Shown in pieces: positions 6,959 through 12,117 of a stretch of 12,117 nucleotides of DNA (the stretch's first letter is position 1; each line of letters starts with the position of its first letter). Origin of the DNA: Capsulimonas sp. (GTDB lineage: Bacteria; Armatimonadota; Armatimonadia; Armatimonadales; Capsulimonadaceae). The notes beneath the pieces are model-generated. The model ran no database searches, was not told the origin of the DNA, and saw nothing but the letters and a program-made list of their open reading frames with translations. The stretch spans positions 1 through 12,117 of the forward strand of contig JAOQAA010000559.1 in the NCBI GenBank assembly GCA_025963815.1, read 5' to 3'. The translations under genes were made by a program, and so were the position numbers.

Positions 6959-7912
6959 ATGTCATTTCTGCAAATTCCACTCTTCAAAACGTTAGACAGC
7001 GCGCAAACCATTCTGCTCGCTGGCGCGGGCGGCGGGTTCGATATTTACTGTGGATTGCCGCTCTACTTTGCCCTGCGCGCCGCCGGCAAGAAGGTGTATC
7101 TCGCGAACCTTTCGTTCGCAACGATTTATGCGTCTACAGGACGCCGAATTGGGCCCGCGGTTGTGGAAGTGGGCGCGAAGACGGAGGGGCCGGAGCAGTA
7201 TTTTCCGGAGATGTATCTGGCGCAGTGGCTTGCGTCACAGGACATTCACGAGCCGATCTATTGCATCGATCGCACCGGGGCAAAGCCGACGACGGACGCC
7301 TATCAATTCCTGGCCGATCGCTTACAGCCAGACGCCGTGGTGCTGATTGATGGCGGCACGGACAGCTTGATGCGTGGTGATGAGCCGATGCTGGGAACGC
7401 CGCAGGAGGATATCGCCAGCATCGCGGCTGTCGATGCGCTGGACATTCCCATCAAGCTCTTGCTCTGCCTCGGCTTCGGTGTCGACACATTTCACGGCGT
7501 CTGCCATCACTACTTTCTGGAAGCTGTCGCGGACATCATCCGCGCCGGTGGATTCCTCGGCGCCTGGTCGCTTACTCCAGAGATGCCCGAAGTCGCGCTG
7601 TATCAAAAAGCGTTCGATTACGCCGCGCTCAAAATGCCCCACCAGCCCAGCATTGTTTCCGGCTCCATCCTCTCGTCTATCGAAGGTCGATTTGGAAATT
7701 ACCACTCGACGCCGCGCACCGAAGGCAGCCAGCTTTATATCAATCCGCTCATGACCCTCTACTGGGCCTTCGAACTCGACGCCATCGCTCGCCGTAATCT
7801 CTATATCGATGAGATACGAGAAACGACGACCTACCAAGATCTCTCACTGGCGATTGAGATGTTTCGAAATCGACTGCCTATGGAGAAGCCGTGGGTCGAT
7901 ATGCCGATGTAG
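6959..7912 (+). CDS. DUF1152 family protein
   Basis: The 317-residue product matches what I know of DUF1152, a cytoplasmic alpha/beta family of unknown function. A glycine-rich loop near the N-terminus (LLAGAGGGFDIYCG, about residues 19-32) suggests a Rossmann-like nucleotide-binding fold. Later conserved-looking stretches are VVLIDGGTDSLMRGDE, LGFGVDTFHGVCHH and the C-terminal RETTTYQDLSLAIEMFRNRLP. The start is ATG at 6959 because GAGG at 6948-6951 is 7 nt upstream; an in-frame TTG at 6941 lacks such a site. A diverged and broken copy of its 3' part follows directly downstream. It lies 31 bp after the small exported protein and may share its transcript. The biochemical role is unknown. Confidence 0.85.
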   Translation: MSFLQIPLFKTLDSAQTILLAGAGGGFDIYCGLPLYFALRAAGKKVYLANLSFATIYASTGRRIGPAVVEVGAKTEGPEQYFPEMYLAQWLASQDIHEPIYCIDRTGAKPTTDAYQFLADRLQPDAVVLIDGGTDSLMRGDEPMLGTPQEDIASIAAVDALDIPIKLLLCLGFGVDTFHGVCHHYFLEAVADIIRAGGFLGAWSLTPEMPEVALYQKAFDYAALKMPHQPSIVSGSILSSIEGRFGNYHSTPRTEGSQLYINPLMTLYWAFELDAIARRNLYIDEIRETTTYQDLSLAIEMFRNRLPMEKPWVDMPM

Positions 7913-7938
7913 CTTCGCCGTTTAGTGATGACCACCGT

Positions 7939-8010
7939 CGGCGCGCCGACGGGTTCCTCGGTGCATGCTCCTTGCCCCTCGAAATGCCCAAAGCCGCGCT
8001 CTATGATATT
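7939..8010 (+). pseudogene. DUF1152 remnant, internal fragment
   Basis: The segment 7942-8010 aligns without gaps to 7541-7609 of the intact DUF1152 gene. It translates as RADGFLGACSLPLEMPKAAL against RAGGFLGAWSLTPEMPEVAL. Nucleotide identity is roughly 70%, with many third-position changes. It has no start codon or upstream domain and runs into an AT-rich segment. It is one half of a broken second copy whose 3' end lies at 8481-8761. Confidence 0.8.
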
Positions 8011-8072
8011 GAAAATGAGAGACTCTCGCGGAATAGCGTATATTCTCGCATATACTAATAGGTACAAGTATA

Positions 8073-8474
8073 ATGAAAATTAACAATCATCTCTATTCTA
8101 TATATCAGCATGATGCTCTTATTGGTTATTCCGATTTTGAAGGTGCAGATCCAACAATGTTTACACAAATAGGTATCTTCTATCCTAGTAATGACTATCA
8201 ACTTTTCGCTGATTTTTTTCAAGAGTTCAACCTTTTGGCTGCCGATATAACTAGTGCATCGACACAAGCTGAACATGATCGAATGGCAGCACGAATGGAA
8301 ATTATGAGGGCGCAATATCGCGAATTGGCGTTTTATGTCAAGAATACGGAAGGGGGAACATTAGAATCTGGTCAAATCGAAATTATCGATTTCGGTACAT
8401 TACAAGATGATGATCAACCTCAAATTTTATTGCATTTCTTTGATGGGGATATTTACCGACGATATTTTAATTAA
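8073..8474 (+). CDS. Orphan small acidic protein in AT-rich insert
   Basis: The 133-residue product is acidic and soluble, with no signal peptide or membrane segment. I do not recognise its family. The N-terminal half is rich in aromatic residues (GYSDFEGADPTMFTQIGIFY, then LFADFFQEFNLLA). The middle is a likely helix (about 68-90, AEHDRMAARMEIMRAQYREL). The end is beta-like (PQILLHFFDGDIYRRYF). Composition is about 35-40% GC, far below its neighbours, a sign of transfer. A weak Shine-Dalgarno (TAGG, 8059-8062) lies 10 nt before the ATG, and TATACT at 8051-8056 could serve as a -10. The gene sits between two remnants of a DUF1152 copy, so it arrived by replacement or insertion. Small acidic orphan proteins of this kind are often immunity or antitoxin proteins, but nothing here proves that. 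Confidence 0.65.
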   Translation: MKINNHLYSIYQHDALIGYSDFEGADPTMFTQIGIFYPSNDYQLFADFFQEFNLLAADITSASTQAEHDRMAARMEIMRAQYRELAFYVKNTEGGTLESGQIEIIDFGTLQDDDQPQILLHFFDGDIYRRYFN

Positions 8475-8480
8475 CTGATA

Positions 8481-8761
8481 CGATTGGGAACGACAACTCG
8501 ACGACTCAGCTTGGCAACACCTATGGTTGCGATGGGTTCGTAGAGGGAAAGCTCGCTAGTATGGCAAAATGTATTTCGGCGCTATAGATCAGACTGCTGA
8601 TGGCCATCTACTGGGCGTTTCGATTAGACGCCGTCGCCCACAGCAATCTTTATCTTGATGAGATTAGAGAAACGACGGGCTATCATGATCTCTCGCTCGC
8701 GATTGAGATGTTTCGCAATCGATTGCCGGCGGAACGGCCCTGGGTCGATTTGCCGATGTGA
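8481..8761 (+). pseudogene. DUF1152 remnant, C-terminal fragment
   Basis: From 8597 to the TGA at 8759-8761 the frame encodes 54 residues, of which 42 are identical to the C-terminus of the intact DUF1152 protein (for example DEIRETTGYHDLSLAIEMFR). Weaker nucleotide similarity to 7688-7750 is visible from 8481, 6 bp after the orphan ORF's stop codon. Stops (TAG at about 8541) and roughly 56 extra bases break the frame there. This is the tail of a second DUF1152 gene, no longer translatable as a whole. Apart from it I see nothing coding in 8475-8785. Confidence 0.85.
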
Positions 8762-8785
8762 TCTTGCCATACGGAGATAAATTTC

Positions 8786-9244
8786 ATGGATCATGATGTA
8801 CAGTCTGGCGATGAAATCACACTGGAAGAGATGCGCTTAAAGCGTGAGGAGCCGATCGGGGATGTAATCGCCGAGCAGCGTTTTATCGGGGTGGATCCAT
8901 CCGGTTTTCGGCGAGAATTGATCGTTCAAATTGGGAGGCCTTACCAAAACGAACATGGACATTGGAGCTGTCCTAGCGCTTTATACGGACTGTATCAGCG
9001 GTTTTCCGATCTCCAAGGGGAAGGGGCGGTCGACGCATTGTGGTTTGGTATGCAGATGCCCTGGATGATGCTGATCGATTATGTGCAAAGCGGGCGGGGG
9101 AAGCTTTATTGGCCCAGCAAAGGGGAGGAACCAGAAGAAGAAGTTCCCGTTGAAATGCTACAGGTCCAGGTAGTCGCCTCCGAAGATCGGCAAAAGCTAT
9201 GGGATGCGCTGAAGCAACGAAGCTCCGGCCAGGCATTGGAATAG
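8786..9244 (+). CDS. Small soluble protein, probably DUF6968-like
   Basis: The 152-residue product begins at ATG 8786, with GGAG at 8773-8776 nine nt upstream. The core (about 30-115) reads ERFIG-like beta strands (AEQRFIGVDPSGFRRELIVQ), then GRPYQNEHGHWSCPSALYGL and a helix leading to LIDYVQSGRGKLYWP. This order of beta strands, a GxPxxxxxGxWxCP motif and a C-terminal helix resembles DUF6968, a small family of unknown function; I hold that name tentatively. The C-terminus (about 117-152) is charged, with an acidic run EEPEEEVP. No signal peptide or membrane segment is seen. It follows the broken DUF1152 copy and converges on the minus-strand small membrane gene, 38 bp away. Confidence 0.75.
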   Translation: MDHDVQSGDEITLEEMRLKREEPIGDVIAEQRFIGVDPSGFRRELIVQIGRPYQNEHGHWSCPSALYGLYQRFSDLQGEGAVDALWFGMQMPWMMLIDYVQSGRGKLYWPSKGEEPEEEVPVEMLQVQVVASEDRQKLWDALKQRSSGQALE

Positions 9245-9282
9245 CAATTGCCGATCTTATCACCGTCATGCCATATGGGTGA

Positions 9283-9525
9283 CTAATAATTGTGATGTCC
9301 GCTGGCGCGCATTAATGCGCTGATAATTCCCAGGATCCACAGGCCTGTCCCGATCATCCCGCAGATTTGCCCTGCGACCGCCAGATTGCGTTCAGACGAA
9401 GGATATCCCTGGTTATCGATTTGCTCGATTACGGTTGCTCCTTGGATCCAAGCGAACGGGCCGAGGATGCCGCAGCAGACAATGCTCAGAATTCCCAGCA
9501 TCAGGATATTTTGTTCTTTACTCAT
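9283..9525 (-). CDS. Small membrane protein (two TM segments)
   Basis: The preferred start is ATG at 9525-9523, because AGGAG lies 7 nt upstream on the minus strand; a longer in-frame reading from 9552 would put that site inside the gene. The 80-residue product has a short polar N-terminus (MSKEQN), a first membrane segment (ILMLGILSIVCCGILGPFAWIQG, about 7-29), a polar loop with NQGYPSSERN, and a second membrane segment (AVAGQICGMIGTGLWILGIISAL, about 49-71). It ends in a short histidine-containing tail. The layout resembles DUF4190-type small inner-membrane proteins; function unknown. Its ribosome-binding site lies inside a perfect hairpin (9530-9560), suggesting translational control. Confidence 0.75.
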   Translation of the reverse strand: MSKEQNILMLGILSIVCCGILGPFAWIQGATVIEQIDNQGYPSSERNLAVAGQICGMIGTGLWILGIISALMRASGHHNY

Positions 9526-9529
9526 CGTT

Positions 9530-9560
9530 CGTCTCCTGTTGTATTGAGACACAGGAGACG
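9530..9560 (-). promoter_or_regulatory. Perfect hairpin enclosing the ribosome-binding site
   Basis: CGTCTCCTGT (9530-9539) and ACAGGAGACG (9551-9560) are perfect 10-bp inverted repeats separated by 11 bases. Read on the minus strand, the 3' arm carries AGGAG, the Shine-Dalgarno of the small membrane protein, and ends 4 nt before its ATG. The 5' arm supplies CTCCT to pair with it. In RNA this would hide the ribosome-binding site. The same palindrome could instead be a DNA operator. Confidence 0.6.
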
Positions 9561-9600
9561 ATAATTAGTTGCAGATGTAATAATCTCGGACCGTGCGGCG

Positions 9601-10077
9601 CTACTCCTGATCGTACGCGGCCTGTAAGGCGGCGACGTCGAGCTTGACCATTTGCATCATGGCTTTCATGACGTTTTGTGACTTCACGGGATCGGGGCCG
9701 CTCATCAGTTCACCCAGCGCCTTAGGCACGACTTGCCAGGAGACGCCAAATTTATCGGTTAGCCAGCCGCATTGGACTTCTTCGCCGCCTTCGGTGAGCT
9801 TGGACCAAAAATGATCCACTTCGGCCTGATCGGCGCAGTCGATGGAGAGCGAGATCGCCGGCGTGAATTTGTAGTGCGGGCCGCCGTTCAGCGCCTGAAA
9901 CTCAACACCATCCAGTTCAAAAGACATCACCATGACCTGTCCGGCCGGTCCCGGGCCGCCTTCGCCATAGCGGGAAAGGCTGGTGATTTTTGAGTTCTTG
10001 AAAATGGATACGTAGAAGTTGACGGCTTCTTCGGCTTTATCGTCGAACCATAAAAATGGGGTGATTTTCTGTGACAT
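9601..10077 (-). CDS. VOC superfamily protein, PhnB-like (PF06983 type)
   Basis: The 158-residue product starts at ATG 10077-10075, with AGGAG six nt upstream. It is a typical PhnB-like/3-demethylubiquinone-methyltransferase-type glyoxalase-fold protein. It opens KITPFLWFDDKAEEAVNFYVSIF (about 4-26), continues with MVMSFELDGVEFQALNGG (about 49-66) and ISLSIDCADQAEVDHFWSKL, and has the characteristic CGWLTDKFGVSWQVVPKALGELM (about 103-125). These proteins are about 150-160 residues, soluble and dimeric; most lack a proven reaction, and the methyltransferase name is historical. It is 28 bp downstream of the DinB-like gene on the same strand, so the two probably form an operon. Both families often occur near resistance or detoxification genes, but no substrate can be inferred. 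Confidence 0.9.
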   Translation of the reverse strand: MSQKITPFLWFDDKAEEAVNFYVSIFKNSKITSLSRYGEGGPGPAGQVMVMSFELDGVEFQALNGGPHYKFTPAISLSIDCADQAEVDHFWSKLTEGGEEVQCGWLTDKFGVSWQVVPKALGELMSGPDPVKSQNVMKAMMQMVKLDVAALQAAYDQE

Positions 10078-10105
10078 ACGATTCTCCTGGTTTGTTGATG
10101 CGGTC

Positions 10106-10612
10106 TTAATTGTGGTCTTCGCGGTCGCCCCAAATCGTTTGGAGGTAGTCGATCTGGCGCGCATGACCGGCCATGTGCCCGGCGGGGAAGGTCATCGCGA
10201 AGTCGTAGGGGAACTCTCCGAACGCCGTCCAGATCATTGTTTCCAGAGTTGCCGGCGTGGCGTTCTCCAGAGCCGCAATCAGTGCGGCGGATGAATCTTC
10301 GATCAGTTTGGCGGCATTGTCACGTGAGATGTCGGTCGCCGCGTCGCGCTCATAAATCTGGGCGACGGCTTCCGCTGCGGTGCTGGCGAGCGGCCATGGC
10401 TCCCCGCGCAGGAGAGTGGCGAAGGTGGCGTTGGCGCCGCCGCAGTGCGCCGCGATTTGCAGGGGCGTGCGCGCGCTGGGCGAGGGTGACCAGTGTAGCT
10501 TATCGTCCGGCACATAGGAGAACGTGCTGAGCAGCAAGTCTCGGGAACTTATCACGGCGCTCTTCGCGCGGGCGATCGATTCTATGGCGGGTGAGACGAG
10601 AGTTTCCGGCAT
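10106..10612 (-). CDS. DinB-like superfamily protein
   Basis: The 168-residue product starts at ATG 10612, with GGAGG nine nt upstream on the minus strand. It has the four-helix-bundle pattern of the DinB/YfiT-like superfamily with the three expected metal-binding histidines: His56 (AAHCGG) and His146/His150 in GHMAGHARQIDYLQ. The first helix region ends DLLLSTFSYVPDDKLHWSPSP, as is common in this family. Members are soluble, metal-dependent proteins; characterised relatives act as thiol transferases (bacillithiol, mycothiol) or are DNA-damage-induced proteins of unknown function. It is the first gene of a two-gene unit with the VOC protein. The region ahead of it contains a candidate promoter and a 16-bp palindrome. 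Confidence 0.88.
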   Translation of the reverse strand: MPETLVSPAIESIARAKSAVISSRDLLLSTFSYVPDDKLHWSPSPSARTPLQIAAHCGGANATFATLLRGEPWPLASTAAEAVAQIYERDAATDISRDNAAKLIEDSSAALIAALENATPATLETMIWTAFGEFPYDFAMTFPAGHMAGHARQIDYLQTIWGDREDHN

Positions 10613-10680
10613 GATGGATATCCTCCAGGGACAATGGGTCGGTAAGGTGCTTGCTATTTCTTAGTCGCTTGGCGAAGCTG

Positions 10681-10709
10681 CTAATCGACATCGGAGCGCG
10701 CCGGGTCAA
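10681..10709 (-). promoter_or_regulatory. Candidate promoter for the DinB-like/VOC operon
   Basis: On the minus strand TTGACC (10709-10704) is followed after 17 bp by GATTAG (10686-10681). The -35 is strong but the -10 matches at only 3 of 6 positions, so this is tentative. The -35 overlaps the end of the 10708-10723 palindrome. Confidence 0.35.
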
Positions 10710-10723
10710 GAAAATATTTTCTT
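10708..10723. promoter_or_regulatory. 16-bp perfect palindrome, candidate operator
   Basis: AAGAAAATATTTTCTT is its own reverse complement. It lies in the 144-bp gap between the divergent DinB-like and small membrane protein genes, touching the candidate -35 of the minus-strand operon and 13 bp upstream of the plus-strand -10. The position fits an operator for a dimeric repressor that controls both directions. No matching regulator gene is adjacent. Confidence 0.4.
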
Positions 10724-10733
10724 TCGTGATTTG

Positions 10734-10742
10734 TGATAGAAT
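10734..10742 (+). promoter_or_regulatory. Extended -10 promoter for the 94-residue membrane protein
   Basis: TGATAGAAT is an extended -10 (TGnTAGAAT), placing the transcription start near 10749, only about 8 nt before the ATG at 10757. No good -35 is seen. The 11 bases TGTGATAGAAT recur exactly in the promoter of the downstream MutL-like gene. Confidence 0.45.
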
Positions 10743-10756
10743 AGATCGACCTTATC

Positions 10757-11041
10757 ATGATTTTTTGCACTCTGCTGATTTTTATCGTATCGGGCGTGAT
10801 GCTCGTTGCGCCGCTTCGCCAATTGTCCGCCTATTTGGGAAAGGAAGAAAAGCGTTTGCGCGGCGACGCGGAACGCCTTCGCGCAGGGCGTGTTTTTTCC
10901 TGGCGACTGCGGACCTTTGGTGCGCTGGTGCGGGATGAAAACCATCCCCAGCATCGCCTGGCGGCGCAGGTGGCGCTGCTTTTGGCTGTCGTGCTGCTGA
11001 CGGTTTTGATGCTGCTGCGAATTTTGGCGGCGTGGCGGTAA
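10757..11041 (+). CDS. Small two-TM membrane protein of unknown function
   Basis: The 94-residue product has a hydrophobic first segment (MIFCTLLIFIVSGVMLVAPL, residues 1-20). A strongly basic central stretch of about 45 residues follows, rich in Arg, Lys and Glu (GKEEKRLRGDAERLRAGR), then a second membrane segment (about 69-92, VALLLAVVLLTVLMLLRIL). I do not recognise the family. No Shine-Dalgarno precedes the ATG; the predicted transcript begins about 8 nt upstream, so translation may be of the leaderless or short-leader kind. It stands alone between a divergent operon and the MutL-like gene, which has its own promoter. The membrane pattern and charge distribution make it a credible gene. 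Confidence 0.65.
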   Translation: MIFCTLLIFIVSGVMLVAPLRQLSAYLGKEEKRLRGDAERLRAGRVFSWRLRTFGALVRDENHPQHRLAAQVALLLAVVLLTVLMLLRILAAWR

Positions 11042-11094
11042 ATCCCTGCTTATGTCTTGGGCTAAAGACGCTTTTTGCCGCCTTGGCGCATATG

Positions 11095-11124
11095 TTGCAC
11101 TCTCCCCGCGCAGTGTGATAGAAT
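11095..11124 (+). promoter_or_regulatory. Promoter of the MutL/GlmL-like gene
   Basis: TTGCAC (11095-11100) and TAGAAT (11119-11124) are 18 bp apart, with TGA before the -10 (extended -10). The predicted start near 11131 leaves a 25-nt leader containing GGAG at 11144-11147. This argues against the in-frame ATG at 11123, which overlaps the -10. Confidence 0.65.
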
Positions 11125-11155
11125 GACGGTATCTTCAGATCGTGGAGCGAACCCT

Positions 11156-12117
11156 TTGACCAACACCAGCAACGTGCGGACCATTCTCGCTACCGACTGC
11201 GGCAGCACGACCACCAAGGCCATTCTCATTGAAAAGAAGGGCGATGAGTATCGATTGACGACACGCGGCGAGGCCCCGACGACGGTCGAAGCGCCGTTTG
11301 ACGATGTCACCATTGGCGTCTCGAACGCCGCCCGCGAGATCGAAGAGCTGTCGGGCCGCACGATATTGGATGCGAACGGACAGGTCATTACCCCAACGGC
11401 GGCCAACGGCGATGGGGTGGATCTATATTTGAGCACTTCCTCGGCGGGCGGCGGCCTGCAGATGACGGTGGCGGGCGTGGTCAAGTCGATGAGCGCGGAG
11501 AGCGCGGAGCGTGCGGCGCTGGGCGCGGGCGCGATCATCATGGACGTCATTGCAGTGGACGACGGCCGCAAGGACTATCAGAAAGTGGAACGGATTCGGG
11601 CGCTGCGCCCGGACATGATCCTGATGTCCGGCGGCACGGACGGCGGCACGGTGACGCACCTGACGGAAATGGCCGAAATGCTGCGCTCGGCGGACCCGAA
11701 GCCGCGCCTGGGCATCGGCCTCAAGCTGCCGGTCATCTTCGCTGGAAACGTCCAGGCGCGTAAGTCGGTCGCGGACGTTGCGGGCGACATTGTCGATATC
11801 CGCGAAGTGCCGAACCTGCGCCCGACGCTGGACCGGGAAAATCTAGGGCCGGCCCGCGAAGCCATCCACGATCTCTTTCTCGAACACGTCATGCAGCAGG
11901 CGCCGGGCTACGCCAAGCTGACTACCTGGACCAGCTCCGGCATTATGTCCACGCCAAACGCGGTGGGCAAGATCATGGAGACGATCGCGCGCGAGCGCAA
12001 GATCGACGTGCTGGGTGTGGACATCGGCGGCGCCACCACCGACGTTTTCTCCGTCTTCGGCGGCGTCTTCAACCGTACGGTCTCCGCGAACCTCAGCATG
12101 TCCTACTCCATCTGTAA
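11156..12117 (+). CDS. MutL/GlmL-like ASKHA-fold protein (glutamate mutase accessory family), 3' end beyond window
   Basis: The start is TTG at 11156, with GGAG 8 nt upstream; an in-frame ATG at 11123 overlaps the promoter -10. The frame stays open for 320 residues to the right edge; full-length members are about 450-620 residues, so the C-terminus is missing. Two ASKHA ATP-binding phosphate motifs are visible: ATDCGSTTTKAILIE (about 12-26) and VDIGGATTDVFSVFGG (about 288-303). Between them is a conserved block with STSSAGGGLQMTVAGVV and RPDMILMSGGTDGG. The family is named for the MutL/GlmL partner of adenosylcobalamin-dependent methylaspartate mutase, thought to act as a chaperone or reactivase, and is unrelated to mismatch-repair MutL. 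No mutase subunit lies within the window, so the role here is not shown. It has its own promoter. Confidence 0.85.
   Translation, partial: MTNTSNVRTILATDCGSTTTKAILIEKKGDEYRLTTRGEAPTTVEAPFDDVTIGVSNAAREIEELSGRTILDANGQVITPTAANGDGVDLYLSTSSAGGGLQMTVAGVVKSMSAESAERAALGAGAIIMDVIAVDDGRKDYQKVERIRALRPDMILMSGGTDGGTVTHLTEMAEMLRSADPKPRLGIGLKLPVIFAGNVQARKSVADVAGDIVDIREVPNLRPTLDRENLGPAREAIHDLFLEHVMQQAPGYAKLTTWTSSGIMSTPNAVGKIMETIARERKIDVLGVDIGGATTDVFSVFGGVFNRTVSANLSMSYSIC

Noticed and set aside
8038..8055. GTATAT/ATATAC inverted repeat before the orphan ORF as a mobile element end
   Set aside because: Six AT-rich base pairs are expected by chance in this segment, and no matching repeat is found at the right side near 8475-8485.
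11062..11571. Minus-strand ORF (169 codons) opposite the MutL-like gene
   Set aside because: Antisense to a strand with two clear ASKHA phosphate-binding motifs; it also covers the promoter of that gene.

Overview
The window comes from a moderately GC-rich bacterium (high-50s % GC by eye) with consensus-like sigma-70 promoters and a large secreted carbohydrate-degrading repertoire. A GH92 enzyme carrying a malectin domain, a multidomain GH27 enzyme and a MutL/GlmL-type ASKHA protein together recall Armatimonadota such as Capsulimonas. That placement is an inference from gene content; the window holds no rRNA or other phylogenetic marker gene.

Layout. (1) At 1-890 (minus) lies a partial AraC-family regulator, divergent from a secreted GH92 exo-alpha-mannosidase with a C-terminal malectin/CBM57 domain (1122-3902). 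The gap between them holds a near-perfect promoter (TTGACG-17-TATAAT) and a pair of direct repeats 21 bp apart just upstream of the -35, as expected for an AraC-type activator site. (2) A second strong promoter (TTGACA-17-TAGAAT) with a cre-like LacI-family operator precedes a secreted GH27 glycosidase (4168-6390, TTG start). Its long leader contains a perfect 41-bp inverted repeat. These two enzymes look like the carbohydrate module of the window: removal of alpha-mannosyl and alpha-galactosyl-type (or beta-L-arabinopyranosyl) residues from outside glycans. (3) At 6421-7912 are a small exported protein of unknown function and a DUF1152 protein. (4) At 7913-8785 is a scar: two fragments of a second, diverged DUF1152 copy flank an AT-rich island with one orphan ORF (8073-8474). 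(5) A DUF6968-like small protein (8786-9244) converges on a small membrane protein (9283-9525, minus) whose ribosome-binding site lies inside a perfect 10-bp hairpin. (6) A minus-strand pair, DinB-like then VOC/PhnB-like (10612-9601), is divergent from a two-TM small protein (10757-11041); a 16-bp perfect palindrome sits between them. (7) From 11156 to the right edge is the N-terminal part of a MutL/GlmL-like ASKHA protein.

No tRNA, rRNA, CRISPR array, transposase or phage gene was recognised. The most unusual structures are the disrupted DUF1152 copy with its AT-rich insert, the ribosome-binding-site hairpin at 9530-9560, and the 41-bp inverted repeat in the GH27 leader.
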